Source: Cryptomeria japonica (Eukaryota; Streptophyta; Pinopsida; Cupressales; Cupressaceae). Taken from it: a DNA stretch of 64,000 nt. Position 1 is the stretch's first letter. Each line of letters starts with the position of its first letter. Position numbers and translations under genes: made by a program. The stretch lies in the NCBI RefSeq assembly GCF_030272615.1, contig NC_081405.1, positions 574,523,252-574,587,251 on the forward strand. Reading direction: 5' to 3'. The notes below the pieces were generated by a model. The model did not search any database. It had not been told where the DNA came from and worked only from the letters and a program-made list of their open reading frames with translations. Of the stretch, positions 33,677-44,956 are shown in pieces.

Positions 33677-36600
33677 TGGTGGCATTTGCATAAAGATTGC
33701 ATTAATGATATGTTATGTTGTCATTGATGTCAATTGAACAAGTAATGCTATTTATGATATTACTAATATTGTTGTTGTTATTGATATTGTCTTGTAATCG
33801 ATAGGAAGAGATTTGAGGAAGATGTTGTAAACCAGTATGTTAGTTTGTGAGTTGAATCGGTAAATTGATGTATAAGGTTAAACCCTTTTCTATGCAATGT
33901 AACCGGTAAACCCTACTAGTTGTTTTTATTAAACCCTAATGGATTAAGTTTGTCGGTTTAAGATCTAACTGTGTAGGGGAAAAAGCGAGACTAGGCTAAC
34001 ATGTCCTAATCCTACCTTTTGACACACATTGCAGAATACGAAAGAGCCTAGAGGTATCACACAATTGGCTACTTCTTTTTGTGAATGAGAGAGCCACGGG
34101 ATACCTATTAGGGTTTCTATTCCTTTGTTGTAATTGAAAGATAAAATGATGCAAGTCCAATTCCTAACCCTAAAGTGCAAGTATGAACAAGATTGCAGAA
34201 TTGAGATTAAATAATGGAAAGCTGTAAAAACAAGGACAAGATAAGAATGTAGATGTGTACCCAGAGTTAAAATATGAGTGGAAATGTTCGGGACGGGGGC
34301 GCGGGCGCCACTATCCTAATTCTGCCCTGAAACTGCTCCTGAAACTGCTATTTTACAACCTGGAAATTGTCGGAAATGCTGAAAATTGCTGTCTAACAGA
34401 GGGACCAAGGCACCCAGTGCCCCTGTCCCAGGGACCAGGGCACCCCATGCCCCTGTCCTGGTCTTTTTCTCTGAAACTCAGTGTGTAGCTCAGTTTTTGT
34501 TTCTTTCCATCGGATCTGCAATTTGTAGTGTCGTCCAAATTCTGAAATCTGCACTTATATCTGAAAAGGTATGGTGGGTGGTTATATAGGGTTTTGCCTT
34601 AGTCAAACCCCTGCTTTTGTGGTTTCCACCTCCATGAATAGCCAAGTTGTATTGTAAAAGTAGTGTGTGTGCAGACCTTGTGAGTGTTCAAGATCCTAAA
34701 ATGCAACTAAGCCAACTAGAGCAACCTAGAAAGTAAACCCTAATTGCTTGTAAATGATAACATAAATTCTCTAAATCAAGATGCAAAGTGATCTAAAGCA
34801 TTAATACCAATGATATAATGAGGCTTATGCAAATACATGAAAACAACATGAAATCATACCCAACCCGAAGGGAGGGGTACAAGACAATCTTCAGTTGGTG
34901 ATCCCCTATTGCTCTTCAATGTCTTCAAAGCCCTAAATGGATGAAATGAAATTGATGAATGCTTGATGGATGGATGTTGAATGTTGTTGAAGTCTTCAAA
35001 GATCTGCTCTTTCGCTACATAGAAGGTCCCTGAAACCAAAATTCAGATCCTTTCAAATGAAGGAAGAGAGCTCTTATATATGAAACCCTAGGTCTTAATT
35101 TCAACTTTTGGCCGACCTAGAGATTGAATCTCCTGCCAATTTCTTGGGGTTAAGCTTTATTTTATGATTGGATTGTGCTCCTAAAATTTTGGGAAAAATG
35201 TCCGGGACCGTGTGCACTCCGGGCGCCATGGTCCCGACACCTTTTCACCAAATTTTCAAGGCCATCGGATATGATGATTTTAGAGAGAATCCTGAAGTTA
35301 CAGGTGATTTCGAGATGTTTTGACCCCCAAAATCAAGCCCCCAAGTTCAAAATAGGACCTAATTAGGGTTTTTGATTAAATGATGTATTGGAGGAATAAA
35401 ATGAAAGGGGCACACATAAATGAAAGGGCCCAACTTTATGATGTGGAAGATGACGAAATAGGACCTTAGACCTAATTAATTTGATTAATTAAGTGCTAAA
35501 GGGGAAATGCAATGCAAAGTGCAAGATGCGCCAAGGCGGGAGCTAAACCTAGTGTGGAATTGTACCACCCTAGCAAGTGCATACAATTTACGACGCTACA
35601 CTAATGATGAGCGGTAATGCTGGCGACAATGTGATCATTGTATGAGGATTAGTTCAGATTGTTTTTGGCATGTTTGTCTAATTGTCTAGGGAATGAGAAA
35701 AGTGGATTGCATCTAATGAATAGCGTGTGATGAGTTACAAAGTTCGATGAAACGCTGATCACAGAGCAGTTGGAATTTTTTTGAAGAATGTGTATAGATT
35801 GCTATGTAAATCCAATGGTCACACTTGAACTGATTTTTTTGTAATCTCTATGAGAGAATTAGGTTTTTGTTGTGTTACCGACCTAATTGATTTGTATTTA
35901 AGGTTGATGAAGTTCTTTGTAAAATGGTTGGCAAAGTGTTGGCTGAAATAAGTTGACTGCATGGTTGCCTAACTGGAGAATAGATCTATAGTTTGAGTAA
36001 AGGCAGATTGAAGCTTAAAAGGATCTGATCAAGCAAATGTAGTGTTATTCAGACAAATCAAGAAAACCTGTTGTTTTCTAACAACTACAATAGAACTCAA
36101 ATTCCCTAATCGGGTATATCTAACAAGCTTGGTTACTTCTTAAATCCTCTAACAAGGTGATCCATTAACTTGGATTCTCAAATCCTCTAACGAGGTTACT
36201 GCTATCAAGGTATTTTCTTTTCATCAAGGCATTTTGTAAATCCCTTAACCAGGTGATTCATAACGGGATCAATTCTTAACGAGACTTATTGTAAAAGCTT
36301 TAATAGGCTTGGCTCCTAATAGGGTGAACTTCAAAAGAGTTCAAGTAGCTATCTTGTTAGTCTCATCCCACCGTGGTTTTTACCTATTTGGGTTTTCCAC
36401 ATATAAACATTTGTGTCAAGTGGTGAATGTTTTTGTGGTTATGATGTTATTTATTGATTTTATTATCTTATGATAAGGAATGATAACTAGAAGCATTGAG
36501 AGATGAAGTATGTCGATATATGATTAAGCATTTGTATGTTTACAAGATTGAATTTGTTTACTGTTAAGTTGTTATAACAGTTAACTCGTTGATGTTGAGT

Positions 36601-36746
36601 ATTCTTATGAGTATTAATCTTGATAGTGAAAGTTTACTTTGTGAGTATTAATTTGAGATTGGGAAGTTTGTATCAGTTTTTCAGTTTACTGATTCACCTC
36701 CCCACCTCTCAATAATCTACCGGATACTTATTCTTTCATCATACCA
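33677..36746 (+). repeat. 5' LTR of plus-strand family A copia, with a solo LTR inside
   Basis: It starts TGGTGGCATTTGCATAAAG (one change from TGTTGGCA) and ends CATCATACCA. Without the insert at 33970-35600 it is 1439 bp, close to the 1435 bp of 42431-43865. It carries the module CCCACCGTGGTTTTTACC at about 36368 and a ladder of AATCCTCTAACxAGGT-like repeats at 36110-36330. Confidence 0.9.
33970..35600. mobile_element. Solo LTR (gypsy-like) inserted in the family A LTR
   Basis: 1631 bp with TG...CA ends (TGTGTAGGGG ... GACGCTACA), inserted between GATCTAAC and CTAATGATGAGC. The uninterrupted LTR at 42718 reads GATCTAATGATGAGC, so the insertion removed nothing. The flanks CTAAC/CTAAT are a 5-bp duplication with one mismatch. 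It contains three GC-rich dyad segments (34290-34315, 34400-34470, 35200-35240), unusual in this AT-rich window. No internal coding region. The exact 5' end could be 33970 or 33972. Confidence 0.75.
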
Positions 36747-36765
36747 TCAATTGGTATCAGAGCAT
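36747..36765 (+). other. Primer-binding site of plus-strand family A copia
   Basis: TCAATTGGTATCAGAGCATC follows the LTR. It is a perfect TGGTATCAGAGC core. Confidence 0.9.
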
Positions 36766-36821
36766 CTTAGGTCCTCCTTAGCCTAAAATCCTAACCACTT
36801 AACGAAAATATCCTTTAGATC

Positions 36822-37290
36822 ATGATGAAGAAGGAAGGTCTGAAGTTCAACAAAGATAACTATAGGATATGGAGTGACAAAATTAATATTTACATTAAGA
36901 GTTAGGGAAGTTAGTATTGGGATCATGTCGAAGCTCTATGTGTTACACCTACTAGAACTCTGATTGATGATCAGAAGAAATAACAACAAGAAAATCATCA
37001 AGCATTGGAGGCTATTTTCAGGTCCCTATCTGATGCTGAATATGTAGATGTTCATGGTCTTGAAATTGCATATGAAGTATGGAAAAAACTAGAAGAGATT
37101 GATAGCGGTGATGAACATGTTAATATTGCTAACGAGTAGAGACTAAGAGGAAAGTTTGATGACATGAGAATGTCTGAAGGTGAGAATATCAAGCAGTATG
37201 GTCAAAAGATAAAAGAGATAGTTGGTGAAATAAGGAGTGTAGGAGGGAAAGTAGAAGATGCCACAGTGATCAGTAAGGTACTGAGAACCT
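36822..37290 (+). pseudogene. Family A gag relic (plus), N-terminal part
   Basis: ATG at 36822: MMKKEGLKFNKDNYRIWSDK, then WDHVEALCVTPTRTLIDDQ, SLSDAEYVDVHGLEIAYEVW, then FDDMRMSEGENIKQYGQKIK. This is a copia UBN2-type gag. Four stops interrupt it. The frame is cut at 37290 (...KVLRT) by a solo LTR and resumes at 38799. Confidence 0.9.
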
Positions 37291-38798
37291 TGTTGATGAA
37301 TCAATGATGAACAATTAGTACCAAACTGGTACTGAGAGGGGGGTGAATCAGTACTGATAAAAACACTTTTCGTTGAACCATTTTGACTGAGAACCCTCCA
37401 CTTTGACTGGTAAGAAATAACACCGGTCTGAACCAGATTACTACCAGTTAAACACAGTGAAAGACATAAAATGGTAACTTAGCTTTCCACACAATCTATC
37501 ATCTTATTTCCCCTTCAGCCATATGCATACACTAGTAATACTTTAATAGAAATGTAAAGTCTTACATGTTTAACATGCTTTACCGCTTAACGGAGAATAA
37601 CAAAGCATCATATGAAAAGCATCACACATAACACATATATTTTTCATGTGGAAACCCAACTGGGAAAAACCACAGTGGGGATGAATACCCACAAGCTGTT
37701 CTTTGAACCTTTTTGAAGTCCACTCTGTTAGGAGCCTAGTCCAGTTAAAGACTTTACAATAGGTTCTATTAGGAACCGATCCTTCTAGGGATCACTCATT
37801 TAGGGGATGGCTAAAATACTCGGTTAAGGGTTAAACCCTGTTAGAGGATTTTTAGAACTCAATGATTTTGAGTCACCCTGCTAAAGGATTTATAGAAAGC
37901 CGGGTAAAGCTACCCTATTAAGGGATTTTCCAATTGTTGAAGTGGTTAGAGGTCAATAGGTATTACAATGATCTGGTAACAGTACTCAATGCTAATGCAG
38001 ATCCACTTCAGTTCCTTCCTTCTACACTCACACTATGCAGGTATCTATTCTCATCTTTGGTTTGGCAAGAATCATGTATCTTTGCACTCAGATACACACA
38101 CAACATTCGCCAACAACTTCAACATGAAACACAACATCGACCTTATAGGAAACAGATAGGTCGGTAGCATAAACCCTAAACCCTAAACATTTAGGTTGAT
38201 AAATTCAATCAGTTCAATCCTAACCATTGAACACTTTGCATTTGAATACAACAGTCTTGAACAGATCTCAAGATATTCTCCTTCATTCGTTCTTCACCGC
38301 TTCTTGGAGGCGATAGCCCATCACGCGTTCTTCACCATTTGTAAGGACTTCACACATTCTTGAGGTAGATAGGATCAATCCCCTTTATGCAAGGTCCTTC
38401 ATGTGCATGAGGCTGATGTGGTAACATGATCTGATCTCCATTACAATGCTAACTCATCACACAATGCCATCGTTTGAGTCACACAGGCTTGAAACACTTC
38501 AACTGAAAACCCTGAGGTTGGGACTACCAACCAGTAGTCATACCATATTAAACCTTGATAGAGAACATTCCATATACTGGTTCACTTGGACAAACGTACA
38601 GCTTCACCTTTTGCACATATACTGGTTCACAACATTATACCGGTTCACTTTGCCAATTAGTTAACTTCAATAAACCAGTTCACTCTTCAACCTATTATCA
38701 GTTCAGTCTTTAGCATATTACCTGTTCTTTCTTCAGAATATTGACATAAATGACAACACAATATCATGATGTCAACATACTCTACACATATGCCAACA
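37291..38798 (-). mobile_element. Solo copia-type LTR inserted in the family A gag
   Basis: 1508 bp, read on the minus strand: starts TGTTGGCATATGTGTAGAG and ends GATTCATCAACA (TGTTG...CAACA inverted ends). It carries the copia module on the minus strand (CCCACTGTGGTTTTTCCC near 37665) and the TTAGGAGCCTAG-type ladder also seen in family A LTRs, yet it does not align with them overall. No internal region or second LTR. The host reading ...LRT / LPPVYAI... is split; the flanks (GAACCT / CCTGC) give no clear duplication. Confidence 0.75.
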
Positions 38799-39370
38799 CC
38801 TGCCACCGGTTTATGCTATCTGAGTTGCAGTCATTTAGGAGCTGAAGTCCATTGAAAAAAATAAGGTAACTCTTGACTCAATCTTGGAAAACTTCTTGCC
38901 TTTGAATTAAATGGCTATGATGGTAGTGTACAGAAATCAGAATTTGCATTCAGAGCTTCTGTCTCTAACCTATCTATGATAAAAAGTAGAGATAATTGTC
39001 ATGGCTATGAATCTAGATCCTGCAGAGATGTTGATGATGAAGACAACTAGTGGAGCTTGAAGCATTGTTGGCAAAACAACTACCTATAGGTACTAGGAAA
39101 TATAGAGGTAAACTACCTTTAAATTTTTTTGCATGTAAGAAGACTGGTCATATAGTAGCTAACTGTCATAATGGTGAAAATGAATACAAGAGAGACAAAT
39201 TCATGAATTATAAGGGTAAAGGCTAGAGAGATTGTCTTATAGCGGTTGATAGTGGTATTACTGATGAAGAATATGATTGTGATGTTAGTGAAGATATTGT
39301 GTTTGTAGCTATTAAAGAAGAGATATCAGATCAGAAGGCATTTGTGTCCAGGATGGATAACTCTGCTGAT
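38799..39370 (+). pseudogene. Family A gag relic (plus), C-terminal part
   Basis: It continues after the solo LTR: FELNGYDGSVQKSEFAFRAS, then an acidic stretch, then the zinc knuckle FFACKKTGHIVANC at about 39126-39167, in which the first Cys is Phe. Then DEEYDCDVSEDIVFVAIKEE. Stops and a frameshift around 39040-39060. Confidence 0.88.
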
Positions 39371-40620
39371 TGGATCATTTATAGTGGTTGTTCACATCAC
39401 ATGACCGGTGATCGGAGCAAATTTCTTTCCTTGAAGGAATTTGATGGTGGTGTTTTCAAATATGGCAATGACTCACCCTGTATGGTTAAAGGTAAGGGAG
39501 TTATTTCTCTTAATGGGAAGAGTAGTGCTGACGATGTCTATTGGGTTGAAGACCTAAAGCACAATCTTCTGAGTGTGGCACAACTTAATGACAGAGGATA
39601 CCCACTGGAGTTTAGAAATGGTATGTGCAAAATCTTTGACAACAAAGGTGAATTGATTACAAGCAGAAAACAAACCAAAGGTAATCTATTTCATCTTAAT
39701 CCTAAAGTTAGCAACTATTTGATTGTAAAAATAGATGATAGTTGGCTTTGGCATAGGAGATTTTGTCATATAAACTTTGATAACATTGCTAAAGTGAGCA
39801 AGTCCAAGATAGTAAGAGGTTTGCCTCAGCTAGACAAACCGATTAATGCTCTTTGTAAAGAATGCCAGTTAGGAAAGATGACTTCTTTAACTTTCAAGAC
39901 CAACTCCTTCTTAGCAGAGAACTTGTTAGATTTGGTTCATATAGATCTATGTTGACCAATAAGAACAAGAAGCCTTCAAGGTGATAGATATTTCATGATC
40001 TTCACTGATGATTGTTCAAGGATGATGTGGGTCACATTCTTGAAGGATAATAATGAATCTTTTGGTAAGTTCAAGGCATTCAGGGTCTTAGCTAAGAAAG
40101 AGAGTGACAAAAAGATAAAATGTTTGAGAACAGATCAAGGTGGTGAATTTATTTCTGAGGAATTCACTAACTATTGTGATGAGAATGGTATCAAATGTAA
40201 GCTTTTTGCACCAAGGACACCACAAACAAAATGGTATAGCAAAGAGGAACAACTGATCCATGGTTGAAGGTACTAGGACAATGTTTATATAAGGAAGTGT
40301 AGTGAAAACATTTTGGAAAGAAGTTGTAAGTACAGTTGTCTACACAATGAACCAAGTTCTGATGAAAAGAGGTAAGGACAAGACCCCTTATCAATATCGG
40401 TATGGAATATCACCTGATGTTAGCTATTATAAGATATTTGGTAGCAAGTGTTTATATTAAAAGAGGTGATTATATTAGCAATTATGAAGCTAAGAGTGAT
40501 GAAGGCATATTTCTTGGCTATTCCACCGAGAGTAAGGCCTATAAATGCTTCAAGAACTGGACACAAAGAATTGTTGAGAGTATTGATGTTTGAGTAGATG
40601 AATTTCCTGAAGTCTCAGAA
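39299..40620 (+). pseudogene. Family A protease and integrase relic (plus)
   Basis: A 218-codon open frame starts inside the gag-pol reading at 39299. Protease active site: WIIYSGCSHHMTGD near 39370, where the catalytic Asp has become Tyr. It is followed by VYWVEDLKHNLLSVAQL. The integrase zinc site WLWHRRFCHINFDN and CKECQLGKM is intact. Core: IFTDDCSRMMWV (39998), CLRTDQGGEF (about 40123), then TP, a frameshift, and QNGIAKRNN, where the catalytic Glu is Lys. EAKSDEGIFLGYSTESKAYKC at about 40486 ends the C-terminal region. Two active-site losses show it is dead. Confidence 0.92.
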
Positions 40621-40779
40621 GGAACCAATCTAGAGAAAAAGGATGAAGATCCTTTCATTTTGCTTTTGGAACCTAAAACTGTTAAATCAGAAACCGGTAA
40701 AGCAAATTCAGATGTACTTGTTCAACTGAAACAAATATATTCAGAAGAAGATGATAATGAAAAAGCTGAACCTGAAGAG

Positions 40780-42050
40780 AATGATCATTTTATTCCTAGG
40801 TATGTGAGACTGAACCATAGTCCTGGGTAGATTATTGGGGATAATGATGTTGGAGTACTAAGTAGAAGGATAAAAAGAGAGAACTCTTGCATGATCTCCA
40901 CCATTGAACCTATAAGTGCTAAGGAGGAATTTAGTGATGATTATTGGGTTAAAGCTATGGAGGAGGAATTGGATCAAATTAAGAAGAACAACACTTGGAC
41001 CCTTGTACCCCAACTAGTAAACAAGAATATTATAGGTACTAAATGGGTATTCATAAACAAGTTAAATGAAGATGGTGATATTTATCTCAAGTCTAAAGGA
41101 GATGAAATACTGGTCAGTGAAGTATTTGTTGATGATATTAATTTTGGAGGTAACGATGTCATGAGTAACAGTTTTGCAGACGAAATGAAGAATGAGTTTG
41201 AAATGTCTTTAGTAGGGGAACTAAAAATTTTCATAGGCTTGGAGATATAACAAATGAAGAATGGTATTTTCATTACTCAATCTAAGTATGTGAAAGAGCT
41301 TTTGTAGACTTTTGGCATGAGTGACTGTAAACCAGTTGGAACACCAATGGTTACATGTTGTAAGTTATCCAAGGAAGATGAATCTAATTCTATTGATGAA
41401 AAGGAATACAGGTCAATGATTGGAAAATTACACTATGTTGTTCACAACAAATTGAATATTGCCCATTGTAGTTGGTATAGTTTCTAGATTTCAGAAGAAT
41501 CCAAAGGAAGCACACCTTATAGCAACCAAGAGAAGTTTTAGATATCTGAAAGGTACAGTTGACTATGGATTATGGTATCCATATGGTGGAAACTTTGATT
41601 TAAAGGCATACACAGATGTTGATTGGGTAGGAAATGTTGATGACGAGAAAAGTACTACTGGTGGAGCATTATTTCTAGGAGGAAGGCTATTTTCATGAGT
41701 AGTAAGAAGTAGAGTTGTACTTCACAATCTACTACTGAAGTTGAGTATATTGCAGCTTATATGAATTGCACACAGGCTATTTCAATGAGGCACATTTTGG
41801 AAGGTTCTTAAGATAAAGATCTCAAAACCTATAAATATTTTATGTGATAATACAAGTGCCATAAATATTTCTAAAAATCATGTTTTGCACGCTCATACCA
41901 AGCACATTGAATTGAAGTATCGCTTTTTTGAGTGAAAAAGTTCAAGTAAAGATGTTATCTTAGAGCATGTTTCTACCAAGGAGTAACTTGCATATATCTT
42001 TACCAAACCACTGCCAAAGACCAGTTTTGAGTATCTTAGAAGTCAGTTGG
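40780..42050 (+). pseudogene. Family A RT and RNase H relic (plus) with RT deletion
   Basis: It begins HFIPRYVRLNHSPG and WVKAMEEELDQIKKNNTWTL, then IGTKWVFINKLNEDGD. Here (41084) it jumps to IYLKSKGDEILVSEVFVDDI. The minus-strand copy shows that about 165 residues, most of the RT palm, should lie between. FVDD is kept. Then FEMSLVGELKIFIGLEI, SKYVKELL, MIGKLHYVVH, and RNase H pieces AYTDVDWVGNVDDEKSTTGG and STTEVEYIAAYMNCTQAI. The reading ends near LPKTSFEYLRSQLG. Several stops and frameshifts. Confidence 0.9.
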
Positions 42051-42417
42051 GGGTTGTCCCTCTTCATGAAGTTAGTTGACCATGATGCTGATTGCATCAA
42101 TCCCTGAATAACTTGTAAAATATTACATGGATTAATGAATAAGTGGATGTATTCCACAGGGGACCATCAAATTACAATATGTTGTTGATGCACACTACAA
42201 TTTTTATATTACATGTTTTACTTTCAATTTGGCATTGTTGTCAAAGGGGGAGAAGAATTATGTGACTAGGAGAATAATTATGTGACTGGCAAAGGGAAAC
42301 CAGCGATAGGGTGAAGACAAATAGAGCATGGTGAATACTTGGTAATGTAAACCAGGATTCCTATTCACCAATCACAACATCAATCAAAGGTGTTGATATT
42401 TGTATTGCCATCAATCT

Positions 42418-42430
42418 CAAATGGGGAGAT
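42418..42430 (+). other. Polypurine tract before the family A 3' LTR (plus)
   Basis: CAAATGGGGAGAT abuts the TGTTGGCA LTR start. A second purine tract AAAGGGGGAGAAG lies at about 42243. The preceding GCCATCAAT matches the other family A copy and the nested polymerase-less element. Confidence 0.8.
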
Positions 42431-43865
42431 TGTTGGCATTTGCATAAAGACTGCATTAATGATATGTTATGTTGTCATTGATGTCAATTGAACTGGCAAT
42501 GGTATTTATGATATTGCTAATATTAACATCATTATTGATATTGTCTTGTAATTAGTAGGAAGAGCTTTGAGGAAGATGTTGTAAACTGGTATGTTAGTTT
42601 GTGAGTTGAACCCGTAAACCAGTGTATAAGGTTAAACCCTTTTCTATGCAATGTAACTGGTAAACCCTACCAGTTGTTTTTGTTAAACCCTAACAGATCA
42701 ACTTTGTTGGTTTCAGATCTAATGATGAGCGATAATGATGGTGACACATGTGATCATTGAATGAGGATTAGTTCATATTATTTTGGCGTGTTTGTCTGAT
42801 TGTCTAGGGAATGAGAAAAGCGGATTGCATCTAATGCATAGTGCATGATGAGTTACAAAGTCCGATGAAGCGATGATCATGGAGAAATTTGAATTTTCTT
42901 GAAGAATGTGTATAGATTGCTATGTAAATCCACTCGTCACACTTGAACTGATTTGTTTGTAATCTCTATGAGAGAATTAGGGTTTTGTTGTGTTACCAAC
43001 CTAATTGATTTGTATTTAAGGTCGATGAAATTGTTTGTAAAATGGTTGGCAAATTGTTGGCTGAAATTAGTGGAGTGTGTGGTTGCCTAACCAGAGAATG
43101 GATCTGGAGTTTGAGCAAAGGCAGATTGAAGCTTAAAAGGATCTAATCAAGCAAATGTAGTGCTATTTAGATAGATCAAGAAAACTTGTTGTTTTCTAAC
43201 AATTAGAGCAGAACTGAAATCCCCTAACTGGGCAAGATCTAACAAGCTTGGTTACTTCTTAAATCCTCTAACAAGGTGATCCATTAACTTTGATTCTCAA
43301 ATCCTCTACCGAGGTTACTCCTAACAGGGTATTTTCTTTTCATCAAGGCATTTTGTAAATCCCTTAACCGGGTGATTTCTAGCATGATCAGTTCTTAACA
43401 TGACTTATTATAAAATCTTTAACAGGCTCAGTTCCTAACAGGATGAACTTCATAAGAGTTTAGATAGCTATCTTGTGAGTCTCATCTCACCGTGGTTTTT
43501 ACCTATTTTGGTTTTCCACATATAAACATTTGTGTCAAGTGGTGAATGTTTTTGTGGTTATGATCTTATTGGTTGATTTATTTAATTAACTTATGATAAG
43601 GCATGATAACTGGAAGCATTGAGAGATGAATTTTGTTGATATATGATTAAGCATTTTTATGTTTACAAGATTGAAGTTGTTTACTATTGAGTTGTTATAA
43701 TAGTTAACCGGTTGATGTTGAGTATTCTTATGAGTATTAATATTGATAGTGAAAGTTTACTTTGTGAGTCTAAATTTGAGATTGAGAAGTTTGTATTAGT
43801 TTTTCAGTTTACTCATTCACCCCCCTCACAGTAATCTACCAGATACTTATTCTTTCATCATAACA
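42431..43865 (+). repeat. 3' LTR of plus-strand family A copia (also 5' LTR of the tandem partial copy)
   Basis: 1435 bp, starts TGTTGGCATTTGCATAAAG and ends CATCATAACA. It is followed by a primer site and gag rather than by host sequence. Uninterrupted, so it serves as reference for the insert in 33677-36746. Confidence 0.9.
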
Positions 43866-43884
43866 TCAATTGGTATTAGAGCAT
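43866..43884 (+). other. Primer-binding site of the tandem partial family A copy
   Basis: TCAATTGGTATTAGAGCATC follows the LTR. It is the initiator-Met type with one change. Confidence 0.85.
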
Positions 43885-43940
43885 CTCAGGTCCTCTTTAG
43901 CCTAAAAGCTTAACCGCTTGAGGAAAAGATCTTGTAGAGC

Positions 43941-44955
43941 ATGATGAAGAAGGAAATTTTGAAGTTCAACAAAGATAACAATAGGATATGGAGCGACAGA
44001 ATGATGATTTACATTAAGAGTCTGGGAAGTTAGTATTGGGATCTTGTAGAAACTCTATATGTTACACCTACTAGAACTCTGACTGATAATCAGAAGAAAG
44101 AACAATAAGAAATTCGTCAAGCATTGTAGGCTATTATCAGTTCCCTATCTGATGTTGCATATGTAGATGTTCATGGTCTTGAAATTGCATATAAACTATG
44201 GAAAAAACTTGTAGAGATTTATAGGCATGATGAACATGTTAAGATTGCTAAAGAGGAGACCCTAAGAGGAAAGTTTGATGACATGAGAATGTTTGAAGGT
44301 GATAATATAAACAAGTATGGTCAAAGGATAAAAGAGATAGTTGGTGAAATAAAGAGAACAGGAGGCAAAGTGGAAGATGCCACAATGATCAATAAGGTAC
44401 TGAGAACCCTACTACCGGTCTACACTATCCACATTGTACCTATTCAAGAGCTAAAGCCCATTGAAAAAACTACGATAACTCTTGAATCTATCATTGGCAA
44501 ACTTACTCCTTTTGAATTATATGGCTATGATGATAGTGTACAAAAATCATAATCTACATTCAGAGCTTCTATCTCTAACCCATCTATGAGAAATAGTATA
44601 GATACTTGTCATGGTTATGAATCTAGATCTAGTAGAGATGCTGATGATGAAGACATCTTAGTGGATCTTGAAGCATTGTTTGCAAAATGACTGCCTAGAG
44701 GTACTAGGAAATATAGAGGTAAACTACCTTTAAAATGTTTTGCATGCAACAAGATTGATCATATAGCAGCTAATTGTGATAATGGTGAAAATGAATACAA
44801 GAGTGACAAATTTAAGAAGTATAAGGGCAAAGGAAAGAGTGATTGCATTATAGCGGTTGACAGTGGTATTACTGATGAATAATCTGATGATGATGCTAGT
44901 GAAGATATTATGTTTCTAGCTATTAAGGAAGAGATATTAGATCAGAAGGTAATTT
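43941..44955 (+). pseudogene. Second, truncated family A gag
   Basis: ATG at 43941: MMKKEILKFNKDNNRIWSDR..., then MRMFEGDNINKYGQRIKEIV, then KVLRTLLPVYTIHIVPIQEL, uninterrupted where the first copy has the solo LTR. The knuckle CFACNKIDHIAANC at about 44739-44780 is complete, although the Gly before His is Asp. The reading ends near ILDQKV at about 44952, where the gypsy accessory ORF resumes on the other strand. Confidence 0.88.
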
Positions 44956-44956
44956 T

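Larger units (their letters stand above)
33677..44955 (+). mobile_element. Ty1/copia family A element on the plus strand, with a second partial copy in tandem
   Basis: LTR (33677-36746), gag-pol (36822-42050) and LTR (42431-43865), then a second primer site and a second gag start (43941-44955) that stops mid-protein. It sits inside the accessory ORF of gypsy element C. Two solo LTRs of other families are inserted in it. Left flank TTATT and right flank TAATT could be a one-mismatch target duplication, but the right end is truncated inside gag, so this is weak. Confidence 0.88.

Noticed and set aside
34353-34538. Pro/Gly-rich ORFs on both strands in the solo LTR
   Set aside because: They are produced by the GC-rich dyad repeats, and neither has support beyond being open.
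36747-36765. tRNA gene fragments at the TGGTATCAGAGC sites
   Set aside because: Only the 12-18 bases complementary to a tRNA 3' end are present, each directly after an LTR. They are primer sites, with no tRNA body.
39299-39955. A 218-codon open frame as a possible active enzyme
   Set aside because: It is the family A protease/pre-integrase with the catalytic Asp changed to Tyr, bounded by stops.
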